From Henriciella marina (GTDB lineage Bacteria > Pseudomonadota > Alphaproteobacteria > Caulobacterales > Hyphomonadaceae), in NCBI RefSeq assembly GCF_027213945.1, contig NZ_JAPWGW010000001.1, positions 806,001 to 870,000 on the forward strand: DNA of 64,000 bases, written 5' to 3'. Positions within the stretch are counted from its first letter, which is position 1; every line of letters starts with the position of its first letter. This document shows, piece by piece, positions 17,356-26,136 of this stretch. Below the pieces are notes generated by a model. The model was not told the origin of the DNA and did not search any database. It saw only the letters and a list, made by a program, of their open reading frames with translations. A program made the translations under genes and the position numbers.

Positions 17356-18342
17356 CTAGAGAATGGCTGGAATGACGCGGTCTGGTGGTCTGTGGCCGTC
17401 GGCGAAGGTCTTGATGTTGATGATGACTTTCTCACCCATCTCGATGCGGCCTTCCTCGGTGGCAGAACCCATGTGCGGCAGGAGCATCACATTGGAGAGG
17501 CCGAGCAGTTCAGGGTTCACGGCAGGCTCACGTTCGAACACGTCGAGGCCAGCGCCAGCGATCTTGCCAGCCTTCAGGGCGCGGGCAAGGGCAGCTTCAT
17601 CGATGACTTCGCCGCGCGCCGTGTTGACGATGTAGGCGTCCTTGCGAACGAGATCGAGACGGCGGGCAGAAAGCAGATGGAACGTTGCTGGCGTGTGCGG
17701 ACAGTTGACCGAGATGATGTCCATACGGGCCAGCATCTGATCGAGGCTTTCCCAGTACGTTGCATCCAGTTCTTCGGTGACCTGACGGTTTACCGGCTTG
17801 CGATTGTGATAGTGGATCTGGAGGCCGAAGGCTTTTGCGCGGCGTGCCACAGCCTGTCCAATACGGCCCATACCGATAATGCCGAGGCGTTTACCCGCAA
17901 GCCGCTTGCCGAGCATCCAGGTCGGCGCCCAGCCATCGAACTTGCCTGCTTCCAGCAGCTTGATGCCTTCATGCAGGCGGCGCGGTACAGCCAGGATCAG
18001 GGCCATGGTGACGTCAGCGGTATCGTCCGTCAGCACACCCGGCGTGTTGGTCACCGTAATGCCGCGCTGGACGGCGCTTTCAATGTCGAGATTGTCGACG
18101 CCCGCGCCAAACTGGGCGATGTGGCGCAGCTGCGGACCGGCCTGCGCCAGGAGGCGGGCATCGATCGTGTCCGTCACAGTTGGCACCAGCACGTCGGCGC
18201 GTTTGACCGCGTCGACAAGCCTTGCGTCATCAAACGGTGTGTCAGTTTCGTTGAGCTCAGTGTCGAACAGCTCTTTCAGACGCAGCTCCACCGGGTCCGG
18301 CAGGCGCCGTGTCACGATAACCTTCAGCCGTTTTGCGGTCAT
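17356..18342 (-). CDS. D-2-hydroxyacid dehydrogenase (glyoxylate/hydroxypyruvate reductase type)
   Basis: 328 residues. The Rossmann motif GMGRIGQAVARRAKAFG is near residue 155. The catalytic trio is present: Arg in VNTARGEVIDE, Glu in FEREP and His in LPHMGSATEEGR. The family reduces glyoxylate or hydroxypyruvate with NAD(P)H, and GyaR-like enzymes are nearest. The position of the basic residue after the third Rossmann strand (NRKPVN) suggests NADPH preference. It diverges from the SH3-protein gene across 115 bases. Confidence 0.9.
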   Translation of the reverse strand: MTAKRLKVIVTRRLPDPVELRLKELFDTELNETDTPFDDARLVDAVKRADVLVPTVTDTIDARLLAQAGPQLRHIAQFGAGVDNLDIESAVQRGITVTNTPGVLTDDTADVTMALILAVPRRLHEGIKLLEAGKFDGWAPTWMLGKRLAGKRLGIIGMGRIGQAVARRAKAFGLQIHYHNRKPVNRQVTEELDATYWESLDQMLARMDIISVNCPHTPATFHLLSARRLDLVRKDAYIVNTARGEVIDEAALARALKAGKIAGAGLDVFEREPAVNPELLGLSNVMLLPHMGSATEEGRIEMGEKVIINIKTFADGHRPPDRVIPAIL

Positions 18343-18457
18343 ACGCGTTTCCTTTCCTTGCCGTCAGCGCATAGCAGAGCGAACCGCCTGCGCCAATTGC
18401 TGCGACAGAGGCATCGGCCTTTACGACCGATTCACCAAGCCAAGACTAGATAGTCAC

Positions 18458-18973
18458 ATGCTGGGATTTTGCCGTCTTTTTCTATCTGCCTGCCTTATCC
18501 TGACTGCCTGTCAGTTGGCAACGCCGTCTGCCTCTGCGCAGGCGGTGAAGATCAGTCAGTTTTCGGGAAAGCCGGTGCCGCGCTTTGCCTCACTGCGCTA
18601 TGCGCGGGTCAATGGACGTATCGGGCCGTCCACAGACCATCAGGTCGCCTTTGAATATGAGCGCGCCGGCATGCCTGTCCTGATCGTCAAGGAAACGACA
18701 GACTGGGCACGCGTACGCGATTTCGAAGGCGACGAAGTCTGGATGCATGTCGGCCAGCTGACAGAGGCTGACCACGTGATCGTGACGCGCGAAGTCGCGC
18801 TGCGCCGCAAACCACAATCAGCCTCGCCCGCCCGCGCCACCATTGAGCCGGGTGTTCTTGCGGAGCTGCATAGCTGCAATGACAGGTGGTGCGAGATCAG
18901 CGCTGGCGCCTATACCGGCTGGATCGACAAGCCATCGCTCTGGGGGCTGAACACAGACACAGCTGGTCTGTAA
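18458..18973 (+). CDS. Secreted bacterial SH3-domain protein
   Basis: 171 residues starting MLGFCRLFLSACL; the signal peptide probably ends at SASAQA near residue 28, although LTAC is also lipobox-like. Two SH3-like units follow: RYARVNGRIGPSTDH... EVWMHVGQL and the second, LRRKPQSASPARATIEPG ... YTGWIDKPSLWG. This arrangement (SH3_4/DUF1058) is common in alphaproteobacterial envelope proteins next to a glycerate dehydrogenase gene. It probably binds peptidoglycan or peptides; no catalytic domain is attached. Confidence 0.82.
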   Translation: MLGFCRLFLSACLILTACQLATPSASAQAVKISQFSGKPVPRFASLRYARVNGRIGPSTDHQVAFEYERAGMPVLIVKETTDWARVRDFEGDEVWMHVGQLTEADHVIVTREVALRRKPQSASPARATIEPGVLAELHSCNDRWCEISAGAYTGWIDKPSLWGLNTDTAGL

Positions 18974-18986
18974 GGGGCCAGTTTGC

Positions 18987-18992
18987 TTGACA
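18987..18992 (+). promoter_or_regulatory. Candidate -35 element upstream of fabA
   Basis: A perfect TTGACA stands 59 bases before the fabA start. The expected -10 position (about 19009-19015) reads GCTCATG, which is poor, so only the first box is convincing. Confidence 0.3.
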
Positions 18993-19050
18993 AGGCGGAT
19001 TGGGGCAGGCTCATGCCCTGATCGCAATTGACGGCAAGTAGAGGCATTGC

Positions 19051-19605
19051 ATGAGCGGACCACACGATTTTCATACGCCCCAATCCTCCTATACCAAGGA
19101 AGAACTTCTGATCTCCGGGCAGGGCCAGCTTTTCGGCCCCGGCAATGCACAGCTGCCGATACCGCCCATGCTGATGATGGACCGCATCACCGAGATCAGT
19201 CTCGATGGTGGTGAGTTCGGCAAGGGCCACGTTATTGGCGAGTATGACGTGAAGCCTGACCTCTGGTTCTTCCAGTGCCACTTCCCGGGCGACCCGGTGA
19301 TGCCGGGCTGTCTTGGTCTCGATGCCATGTGGCAGGCTGTTGGCTATTGGCTTGGCTGGTCGGGTTCGCCGGGCAAGGGCCGGGCGCTCGGCGTTGGCGA
19401 AGTGAAGTTCACCGGTGAGATCACGCCTGACAAGAAGCTCGTGAAGTATATCATCGACATGAAGCGCGTGCGCCGCGGCAGGCTCAATCTCGGCATCGCC
19501 AATGGGCGTGTCTATGTCGATGACGAGCACGTCTATACGGCGCTCGACATGAAGGTCGGCCTTAAGAATGTGCTGGACGGCGATACGGGTATCCCGGGCG
19601 CTTGA
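19051..19605 (+). CDS. fabA: 3-hydroxydecanoyl-ACP dehydratase/isomerase
   Basis: 184 residues. The catalytic His is in [15 protein letters not shown] (about residue 75) and the catalytic Asp in GLDAMWQ (about 90). FabA dehydrates 3-hydroxydecanoyl-ACP and isomerises the trans-2 to the cis-3 double bond, the entry to unsaturated fatty acids in anaerobic-type synthesis. In many alphaproteobacteria fabB lies between fabA and fabI; here fabI follows directly after 63 bases. Confidence 0.97.
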   Translation: MSGPHDFHTPQSSYTKEELLISGQGQLFGPGNAQLPIPPMLMMDRITEISLDGGEFGKGHVIGEYDVKPDLWFFQCHFPGDPVMPGCLGLDAMWQAVGYWLGWSGSPGKGRALGVGEVKFTGEITPDKKLVKYIIDMKRVRRGRLNLGIANGRVYVDDEHVYTALDMKVGLKNVLDGDTGIPGA

Positions 19606-19668
19606 CGCATTCCTCCGGCGCGCCTAGCCCGGACCACAGACATATATATTCGCAGGGAGTGAACGCTC

Positions 19669-20484
19669 ATGGCTGACGACTGGAATATGCCGGAAGGCAA
19701 TCTGATGAAGGGCAAGCGCGGCATCGTTATGGGTGTCGCCAACCAGAACTCCATCGCATGGGGCATCTCCAAGCAGCTGGCCGCGCAGGGCGCCGAAATC
19801 GCCTTTACCTATCAGGGCGAAAGCCTTGAGCGCCGGGTTCGCCCGCTGGTCGAGTCGATCGGCATGGACACGATGATTCCGGCCGACGTTACCGACGATG
19901 CGAGCATGGACGCCGCCTTCGCGCAGGTGAAGGAGAAGTGGGGCAAGATCGACTTCCTCGTCCATTCCATCGCATTTGCGGGCAAGGATGAGCTTCAGGG
20001 CTCCATGGTCGCCAATACGACGCGCGAAGGTTTTCGCCGGGCCATGGACATCTCCGTCTACAGCTTCATCGATTGCGCCCGCCGCGCGTCGGAAATCATG
20101 CCGGACGGCGGCTCTATCATCTGCATGACCTATCTTGGCGCAGAGCGCGTTGTGCCGTCGTACAATGTCATGGGCGTTGCCAAGGCGGCGCTTGAGGCCT
20201 CGACCCGATATGCCGCGCGCGATCTTGGCCCTCAGGGCATTCGGGTGAACGCGATCTCGGCTGGCGCGATGCGCACGTTGTCACTGGCTGGCATCATGGG
20301 CGGCAAGTCCCTCATGGGGACCGGCCGCGATATGTCACTGCTCAAGGAAGACACGCGTATGGAAGGCGTCGCAGGCGCGGCGCTCTACCTGCTCTCCGAC
20401 ATTGGCCACTCGGTGGCTGGTGAAGTCCTGCACGTTGATGCGGGTTTCCACGTCGTGGGTGTGCCGGAGATGGGCGAGGACTAG
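19669..20484 (+). CDS. fabI: Enoyl-ACP reductase (NADH)
   Basis: 271 residues. The divergent SDR nucleotide site GVANQNSIAWGI is near residue 25. The FabI Tyr-(6)-Tyr-(6)-Lys triad lies in MTYLGAERVVPSYNV then MGVAKAA (about residues 157-174). The enzyme carries out the last reduction of each elongation round. It is in an operon with fabA. Ribosome site GCAGGGAG precedes the ATG. The motif pattern is of the triclosan-sensitive FabI class, not FabV or FabL. Confidence 0.96.
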   Translation: MADDWNMPEGNLMKGKRGIVMGVANQNSIAWGISKQLAAQGAEIAFTYQGESLERRVRPLVESIGMDTMIPADVTDDASMDAAFAQVKEKWGKIDFLVHSIAFAGKDELQGSMVANTTREGFRRAMDISVYSFIDCARRASEIMPDGGSIICMTYLGAERVVPSYNVMGVAKAALEASTRYAARDLGPQGIRVNAISAGAMRTLSLAGIMGGKSLMGTGRDMSLLKEDTRMEGVAGAALYLLSDIGHSVAGEVLHVDAGFHVVGVPEMGED

Positions 20485-20536
20485 GGTTCAACTCCCCACC
20501 ACAACCCTCCCCTGTGAAGAGGGTCGAGGCGGGATC

Positions 20537-21499
20537 TCAACTTTCACTGTCTTCCGCGGCCGCCAAGGCCTCAATCCCCGCAACCGGCATGATCCAGACC
20601 TGGTAGATCCTGTCGTCGCGTCCTTCGACGGGACGGTCGGAGTTGAAGACGATAGATTGGCCGTCCGGTGTGAGTCTGGCGGCGAATTCACCTGCAGGCG
20701 TGTTGATTTGTGGGCCGAGATTTACCGGTTCGCTCCAGACCTCGCCAGTGCGGCGGGACACGAAGATATCGGCGCCGCCCTCGCCACCACGGTCGCCATA
20801 GCTCAGCAGCATAAGATTGCCATCCGCGCTGACCCATGAACCGTCATCGCGCCCGTCTGTGTTGATCGGTGCGGGCAGGGGTTCTGCCTTTTGGAAGCCG
20901 CCCTGGCCGTCTGCGCGCGCGACATAAATGTCTCGCTCGCCTGGCCCATCGAGACGTTCGGTCCAGAAATAAAGGTCGCCATCTTCAGTGAGGACCGGCG
21001 CGTTTTCATTGTTCACATAGCGAAGGGTGCGGACACTGCCAGCGCGGAGGCGGTTGATGTCGGGTTCGTCCAGCGGTTTTGGCACAGCATCCGGGTCTGT
21101 CAGGTCCAGCGCGTAGAGATCGAAGTCCTCGTAAACTTCCAGCCCCTCATGGCGCGCGCGGGGGACAGCCCATGAGAATAGCAACGTCTTTCCGTCCGGG
21201 CTCACGCTTGGGAAGTCGACGCGGCCCGTCTGGTGCACGGGCACAAGCTCCGGGGCCGACCAGCCGTCTTCGGTGAGGCGCGAGCGTTTCAGATATTGCG
21301 GACACTCCCAGATGGGGCTGCATTCGGATTGCGCGAAATACATCGTTTGTCCGTCAGGGCTGAAACCTGGCGACAGCGTAATCCGTCCATTCTGGCCGAG
21401 CGCTTCGGGCGCAAGGCGTTTGGCGGGTGATGTGTCGGCATGGCCGGGCAGGCTTAATCCGGAAACACACAGTGCCGCGGAGAGAAGTGAGAGTTTCAT
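20537..21499 (-). CDS. Secreted TolB-like (PD40) beta-propeller protein
   Basis: 320 residues with a signal peptide ending at PGHA (about residue 22). At least four WD40-like PD40 repeats are visible, each with a SPDG-type turn: GFSPDGQTMYFAQ, SVSPDGKTLLFSW, WVSADGNLMLLSY and LTPDGQSIVFNSDR. No catalytic domain is seen. Such proteins bind partners or sugars at the envelope. It converges on fabI and stands alone on its strand. Confidence 0.75.
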   Translation of the reverse strand: MKLSLLSAALCVSGLSLPGHADTSPAKRLAPEALGQNGRITLSPGFSPDGQTMYFAQSECSPIWECPQYLKRSRLTEDGWSAPELVPVHQTGRVDFPSVSPDGKTLLFSWAVPRARHEGLEVYEDFDLYALDLTDPDAVPKPLDEPDINRLRAGSVRTLRYVNNENAPVLTEDGDLYFWTERLDGPGERDIYVARADGQGGFQKAEPLPAPINTDGRDDGSWVSADGNLMLLSYGDRGGEGGADIFVSRRTGEVWSEPVNLGPQINTPAGEFAARLTPDGQSIVFNSDRPVEGRDDRIYQVWIMPVAGIEALAAAEDSES

Positions 21500-21672
21500 G
21501 GGGGCTCCAGCCTTAATCTAAGTGTGATTTTTGGCCGGGTTTCAATTGTCTGATTAGCGGCCGAATTAGAAGATAGGCTGGCGAGAACGCGCTTTGCGCC
21601 TAATTCCGGGGATTAAATGTCGCTTTCCGGCTCATTTGATCTAGTTGGCGCCCTATAACGCCGGAGATCGAG

Positions 21673-22119
21673 ATGGATGGCTTTGACAGGCGGTTGCTCG
21701 ACCTGCTTCAGCAGGACAACCGGCGGACCTATGATGACCTTGGCGAGGAACTCGGCCTTTCAGCCACTGCGGTTAGGCGGCGCGCTGCCCGGCTTCGCGA
21801 GCAGGGTGTGATCGCCGCGGATGTCTCCATCCTCAATTCAGATCAGATGGGTATAAGCGTTATCGTGTCGGTGCGCTTCGAAAAGGAAAGCCATGCCACC
21901 TACGAAGCGTTCAAGACGGCGATGAAGGCCGCGCCTGAAGTGCGTCAGTGCTATACGGTGTCAGGTGAGGTCGACTTCATCGTAATAGCCCATTTTGAGG
22001 ATCTTCCGGCCTATGATGACTGGGTCGCCGAGACATTTCTATCCAATCCGGCGATTGCGCGCACGACAACGAATGTCGTCTACCGACGCGTAAAATTCGA
22101 TACCGCCATTCCTGTCTGA
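21673..22119 (+). CDS. Lrp/AsnC family transcriptional regulator
   Basis: 148 residues. The N-terminal winged helix (DRRLLDLLQQDNRRTYDDLG, then LSATAVRRRAARLREQGVI) is followed by an AsnC ligand domain of about 80 residues with VSGEVDFIVIAHFEDL. Lrp relatives respond to amino acids and often control a divergent or near gene. The convergent SDR gene and the redox genes after it are possible targets. The 170-base upstream region is AT-richer than its surroundings. Confidence 0.88.
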   Translation: MDGFDRRLLDLLQQDNRRTYDDLGEELGLSATAVRRRAARLREQGVIAADVSILNSDQMGISVIVSVRFEKESHATYEAFKTAMKAAPEVRQCYTVSGEVDFIVIAHFEDLPAYDDWVAETFLSNPAIARTTTNVVYRRVKFDTAIPV

Positions 22120-22126
22120 GGACGTC

Positions 22127-23029
22127 TCATCCCGGCGCAATGGCTTCGCGTAGCCGGGCAAAGATGCTGAGGCCGAAGTCGCCTTCATAGGCGGCCTTCG
22201 GGGTTTTGCGGACTGCTTCGTCGATGGCTTCGGCGTCGGGGCCGATAAGGATGCGCCAGTCATCGGCGCGTACACCGTCGAGTATGATGCGGGCGGCGTC
22301 TTCGGCCGAGGTGATGGCATTATCGCGGAATTGCTCGCCGCGCGCTTTGGCGGCCTCATATTCCTCATTGCCGCCGCCGATGGCAGAGTCGTTGCCAAAC
22401 TCGCGCAGCGTGTTGAGGGCGATCTGGGTGCCGATATGGCCTGGCATGACAACGCTCGCCTTTACGTGCGGCGCGTTGAGGCGAAGGTCTGTGATAAGGG
22501 CTTCGGTAAATCCCTTCACGGCGAATTTGGCAGCGGAATAGGCGGTGTGAGGCGTATCCGGGCCGATGCTGGCCCAGAAGCCGTTGACCGAGCTTACATT
22601 GACGATGTGGCCCTCATCAGCGGCGACCAGCATGGGCATGAAGGCGCGTGCATTGTTGTAGACGCCATACCAGCAGACATTGAAGGTCCGCTCCCAGTTC
22701 TCACGCGGTCCGGTGACGAAGCTGCCGCCACCGCCAATGCCTGCATTATTGATGAGTAGATGGATGTGGTCGGTTTCATGCGCCGTGCGCACATGATCGG
22801 CGAAGGCCTGGACGTCGTCTTCCTTGCCGACATCGGCGCGAAAGTGCGTAATGCGGACGCCTTGAGGCGCGAGCGCTTCGGCGGCGCTGACGGTTTCGGT
22901 CATGTCCTTCTCAGAGATATCGCAGATGGCGACGCTGCAGCCTGCTTCGGCAAGCTGCTTGGTGAGCTCCCGGCCCATGCCGTTCCCTCCGCCGGTGACC
23001 ACGGCGATCTTTCCGCTGAAATCCTTCAT
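22127..23029 (-). CDS. Short-chain dehydrogenase/reductase
   Basis: 300 residues, a classical SDR. The nucleotide motif TGGGNGMG is at residues 12-19, NNAGIGGGG near 93, the catalytic Ser in NVSSVNG and the YxxxK in YSAAKFAVKGF. The long C-terminal part resembles the group that acts on lipids or steroids and hydroxyacids. The substrate cannot be read from the sequence. It converges with the Lrp-type gene, with seven bases between stops. Confidence 0.85.
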   Translation of the reverse strand: MKDFSGKIAVVTGGGNGMGRELTKQLAEAGCSVAICDISEKDMTETVSAAEALAPQGVRITHFRADVGKEDDVQAFADHVRTAHETDHIHLLINNAGIGGGGSFVTGPRENWERTFNVCWYGVYNNARAFMPMLVAADEGHIVNVSSVNGFWASIGPDTPHTAYSAAKFAVKGFTEALITDLRLNAPHVKASVVMPGHIGTQIALNTLREFGNDSAIGGGNEEYEAAKARGEQFRDNAITSAEDAARIILDGVRADDWRILIGPDAEAIDEAVRKTPKAAYEGDFGLSIFARLREAIAPG

Positions 23030-23162
23030 CCCAGTCTTCCTCCCTTGTCTTTTCGGCCACCCTAGTGGGGAGCGGATGTCACGCCAGTGGTGACGGATGG
23101 GAAAGCGCCCGGAACTTCATGGGCTGAGGCCTGTTCCTGCTGGTGAAGAAGGAGAATTCCAC

Positions 23163-23819
23163 ATGGCAGATATCGTGATTATCGGTGCAACAGGCGGTGT
23201 GGGTAGCCGGCTTATTCCCATGCTTGTCCGACGCGGGCACAGCGTCACCGGGCTCCACCGCAAGGATGAGCAGGCGGGCGACCTGAAGGATGCGGGTGCG
23301 ACACCTGCGAAGGGCGATCTCATGGAGATGAGCGCTGATGACTTCGCCGCGGTCATAAAGGGCGCGGACGCCGTCGTCTTTTCGGCTGGCGCGGCAGGGA
23401 GCGGCGCTGAACGGACCAGCATGATTGATGGGCAGGGGCCGGTGAAGCTTATCGAGGCAGCGCGCGCCACTGGCGTGAAACGGATCTATCTCGTCTCCGT
23501 CTTCCCGGATGCCGGGCGAGACCGCGATATCGGCGAAGGTTTCGAGCACTATATGCGCGAGAAGAAGCAGGCGGACGCAGCACTCACTGCCAGCGGTCTA
23601 GACTATGTCATTATCCGACCCGGCACGCTGAAGGATGGAGACGGTGACGGGCATGTCGCGGCTGGCCGCGCGCTGACCTATGGCGACGTGGCCCGGGGTA
23701 ACGTCGCCGCTTTCATAGCTGAACTGATCGACACGCCAGAGATCCGTCAGGATATCTTCGAGCTTACCGATGGTGATGTGCCGGTGGATGTGGCCGTTTC
23801 CGGTTTGCGGCGCATCTAG
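23163..23819 (+). CDS. NAD(P)-binding atypical SDR (NmrA/YwnB-like)
   Basis: 218 residues from the ATG at 23163, preceded by AAGGAG; a longer frame lacks a site. The dinucleotide loop GATGGVGSRL is at residues 7-16, and YLVSVFPDAG and YVIIRPGTL match the atypical-5 SDR group, which often lacks the YxxxK pair. Relatives bind NAD(P)H and act as redox sensors or reductases. It begins a run of three plus-strand redox genes. Confidence 0.82.
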   Translation: MADIVIIGATGGVGSRLIPMLVRRGHSVTGLHRKDEQAGDLKDAGATPAKGDLMEMSADDFAAVIKGADAVVFSAGAAGSGAERTSMIDGQGPVKLIEAARATGVKRIYLVSVFPDAGRDRDIGEGFEHYMREKKQADAALTASGLDYVIIRPGTLKDGDGDGHVAAGRALTYGDVARGNVAAFIAELIDTPEIRQDIFELTDGDVPVDVAVSGLRRI

Positions 23820-23859
23820 AGCCAGCTCCTCTCAAAACTGATGCGCGGGTCGGAAAGCG

Positions 23860-23896
23860 TTGCATGAACAGCAATGAACGATTATGAATGCGTTCA
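23860..23896 (+). promoter_or_regulatory. Promoter with three ten-base-phased repeats
   Basis: TTGCAT (23860-23865) and TATGAA (23883-23888) are 17 bases apart and make a fair sigma-70 promoter for the quinone-reductase-like gene. ATGAAC at 23864 and 23874 and ATGAAT at 23884 repeat exactly every ten bases, and TGAACG (23875-23880) with CGTTCA (23891-23896) forms an inverted repeat. One face of the helix would therefore carry several copies of a site over the promoter itself. Confidence 0.45.
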
Positions 23897-23916
23897 GTGT
23901 TTATTAGGGGGCGTTC

Positions 23917-24516
23917 ATGGCAAAGCGTATTTTTATTTGGGTGGGACATCCGCGGGGAACGTCCCTTTCACATGCCCTGGCAGATGCCTATCAGCAGGCG
24001 GCGGAGACTGCCGGCGCTGAAACGCGCCGGATGAACCTGCACGAGATGGATTTCGACACCGACCTTACCGAAGGCTATCACGCCCGTAAGACGCTAGAGC
24101 CATGCCTTGAAGAATGGCGCGAGAATACAGTCTGGGCCGACCATCTTGTCTGGGTCTATCCGCAATGGTGGGGCGGCATGCCCGCGAAAATGAAGGGGGT
24201 CATCGACCGCTGCTTTCTGCCTGGTTTCGCCATGGCCTATCATGAGAAAGGCCCTTGGTGGGACCGCCTGCTTGCGGGGCGCTCGGCGGATGTATTCATG
24301 ACATCAGATGCGCCGGTGATCTTTGACGCGCTTTCCTATCGCCGCGCAGCCAAGAACCAGGTTGAGCGGACGGTCCTGAACTTTTCTGGCATCAGGCCAT
24401 TCAAAACCTTCCAGTTTGGGCCCGTAAAGACAGCGAAGCCGAGGAAGATCGAAGCGTGGAAGTGTAAGGCGGCAGCGCGCGGCAAGGCGATCGCGCGCCA
24501 ACCCACCAAGGCGTGA
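23917..24516 (+). CDS. Flavodoxin-fold NAD(P)H quinone reductase (MdaB/KefF-like)
   Basis: 199 residues. The phosphate-binding turn WVGHPRGTSLSH is near residue 8, and the active-site stretch VYPQWWGGMPAKMKGVIDRC (residues about 85-104) is typical of the Flavodoxin_2 family. These FMN or FAD proteins reduce quinones by two electrons, protecting against redox cycling. AGGGGGCGTTC is the ribosome site. It is followed after 37 bases by a nitroreductase gene. Confidence 0.85.
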   Translation: MAKRIFIWVGHPRGTSLSHALADAYQQAAETAGAETRRMNLHEMDFDTDLTEGYHARKTLEPCLEEWRENTVWADHLVWVYPQWWGGMPAKMKGVIDRCFLPGFAMAYHEKGPWWDRLLAGRSADVFMTSDAPVIFDALSYRRAAKNQVERTVLNFSGIRPFKTFQFGPVKTAKPRKIEAWKCKAAARGKAIARQPTKA

Positions 24517-24553
24517 CTTGCGGGTGTCGCGTTGCTGAGCGACAAATCCTACC

Positions 24554-25234
24554 ATGAAATCCGATCCGAAGACCCATGTTCCGCTACAGGGATATACCGA
24601 ACACGCTCCGAACGAGCAGTTTAAGCGAGCGGACGCGCTCCAACGCCACCTGAGCACCCGGCGCTCAGTACGCGATTTTGCGGCGACGCCGGTCGATCGG
24701 GCTGTGATTGAAGCCTGCGTGGCGGCGGCCGGGACAGCGCCTTCTGGCGCCAATCACCAGCCTTGGTTTTTTGCGTGCGTCGGTTCGCCTGAGAAGAAGC
24801 GCGAGATCAGATTGGCGGCGGAGGCTGAAGAGCGTGCCTTTTATTCCGGCAAGGCGGGAGAGGAATGGCTCGACGCACTCGCGCCCATCGGGACCGATGC
24901 CGAGAAGCCTTACATGGAAACCGCGCCTTGGCTCATCTGTATTTTTGCGCAGCGCCGTGGCGGCGCTGCGGCGGGCGAAAATCGCAAGAATTACTACATC
25001 CATGAGAGCGTTGGCATCGCCACCGGTCTTTTGATTGCGGCCTGTCATGAGGCGGGGCTGGCAACATTGGTACACACCCCAAATCCGATGAGTTTTCTCA
25101 ATCGCCTTTGCGACCGTCCTGATACGGAGAAACCCTATCTGATCCTGATTGTGGGGCATCCAGCCGAAGGAGCCATGGTGCCAAAGCACGCGCTCAAGAA
25201 GAAAGCGCTTGACGAAATCTGCAGCTTTTCATGA
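24554..25234 (+). CDS. Nitroreductase-family flavoenzyme
   Basis: 226 residues. The FMN site RRSVRDF is near residue 37, [11 protein letters not shown] near 61, and a C-terminal [11 protein letters not shown] with [12 protein letters not shown] completes the fold. The family reduces nitro groups, enones or iodotyrosine-like substrates using NAD(P)H; this branch resembles enoate/iodotyrosine-type nitroreductases. It is probably co-transcribed with the quinone reductase gene upstream. Confidence 0.85.
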   Translation: MKSDPKTHVPLQGYTEHAPNEQFKRADALQRHLSTRRSVRDFAATPVDRAVIEACVAAAGTAPSGANHQPWFFACVGSPEKKREIRLAAEAEERAFYSGKAGEEWLDALAPIGTDAEKPYMETAPWLICIFAQRRGGAAAGENRKNYYIHESVGIATGLLIAACHEAGLATLVHTPNPMSFLNRLCDRPDTEKPYLILIVGHPAEGAMVPKHALKKKALDEICSFS

Positions 25235-25250
25235 GGTGGAAACCCTTCGG

Positions 25251-26111
25251 TCAGGATGACCTTGAGGGCTGAACTTCGACTGTAGGACCGTGAAAGTGGA
25301 TGTAGACGGTCTGGTTCGGCTGCGGACCGGCCTTTTCACCGCGAACGGTCAGGTCGATCTTGCCGCGGATCTGTGCCGGGATGCGTCCCATCGCCCAGCC
25401 TTCTTCCTTGAGGTCGAAAGCGTCAGCGTCATCGCCATACATCATGGCTAGCCCGCTCATGGCCCAGCGGCGGAGTGTGGCGGGCTGGCGAATGATGGTC
25501 CCGGCTTCAAAGCGCAGGGGAACCGGGCGGTCGAAGGTGCCATCTTCACGCACGAACAGTTCTGTTAGCCAGACACCGCGTTCGGTTGTGACGACCCCCA
25601 TGGCAAAATGCGTGATGCCGTCACGCAAGATGGCGTCGCGGTGGCTGGGAGAATTCATGAGGCCGGTATGCAGGCGATCAACGACGGTGTCCCAGTCGAA
25701 ATTGCCGGTAATCGACGCGATGTTCTCGAGCAGGAGGCTGGTCAGCAGCGTTCGGTCGAGCGCGTTGATCCGGTCCTTGGGCATCGTTTCGTCGAGGCCT
25801 TGGTGATTGAAGAAATCGTTCGCCGCCATGTCGAGGCTATGCCAGCGTGCGGCATTGCGAAGCTCAGTGCGGTAGACGAGAGTAGGGAGACCATGTTCGC
25901 GGCGCGTCTGGTTAATGCGCTCGGCGAAGCGGGCCTCCAATTCTTCGTCGAAAGTAAAGCCAGAAGGGATCGTCTGGAGGCAAGCTTGACCATTCTGGAC
26001 GTAGGTCGGCAGGTCGCGAGCTCGCTCAGAAAACGAAATACGACACTCTGCCCTCGCCTGTGAGGCGAAAACACCCACGAAAATAGTTAATAAAACAATA
26101 ATTCCCCTCAT
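25251..26111 (-). CDS. Secreted CAP/SCP-domain protein 1
   Basis: 286 residues from the ATG at 26111, which gives a good signal peptide (MRGIIVLLTIFVGVF, cleavage after QARA); the longer frame reaches into udk. The CAP domain spans about residues 55-180: ARWHSLDMAANDFFNHQG (first His), LLENIA (acidic residue) and LMNSPSHRDAIL (last His). The full His/Glu CAP set is kept. Bacterial CAP proteins are secreted with unclear roles. A C-terminal domain of about 90 residues is unassigned. A paralogue lies just upstream beyond udk. Confidence 0.82.
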   Translation of the reverse strand: MRGIIVLLTIFVGVFASQARAECRISFSERARDLPTYVQNGQACLQTIPSGFTFDEELEARFAERINQTRREHGLPTLVYRTELRNAARWHSLDMAANDFFNHQGLDETMPKDRINALDRTLLTSLLLENIASITGNFDWDTVVDRLHTGLMNSPSHRDAILRDGITHFAMGVVTTERGVWLTELFVREDGTFDRPVPLRFEAGTIIRQPATLRRWAMSGLAMMYGDDADAFDLKEEGWAMGRIPAQIRGKIDLTVRGEKAGPQPNQTVYIHFHGPTVEVQPSRSS

Positions 26112-26136
26112 TTTTGCCACTATACGGCAAAAAAGT

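Noticed and set aside
20504-20524. ACCCTC/GAGGGT hairpin after fabI as terminator
   Set aside because: Six-base stem, nine-base loop and no T tract; too weak to call.
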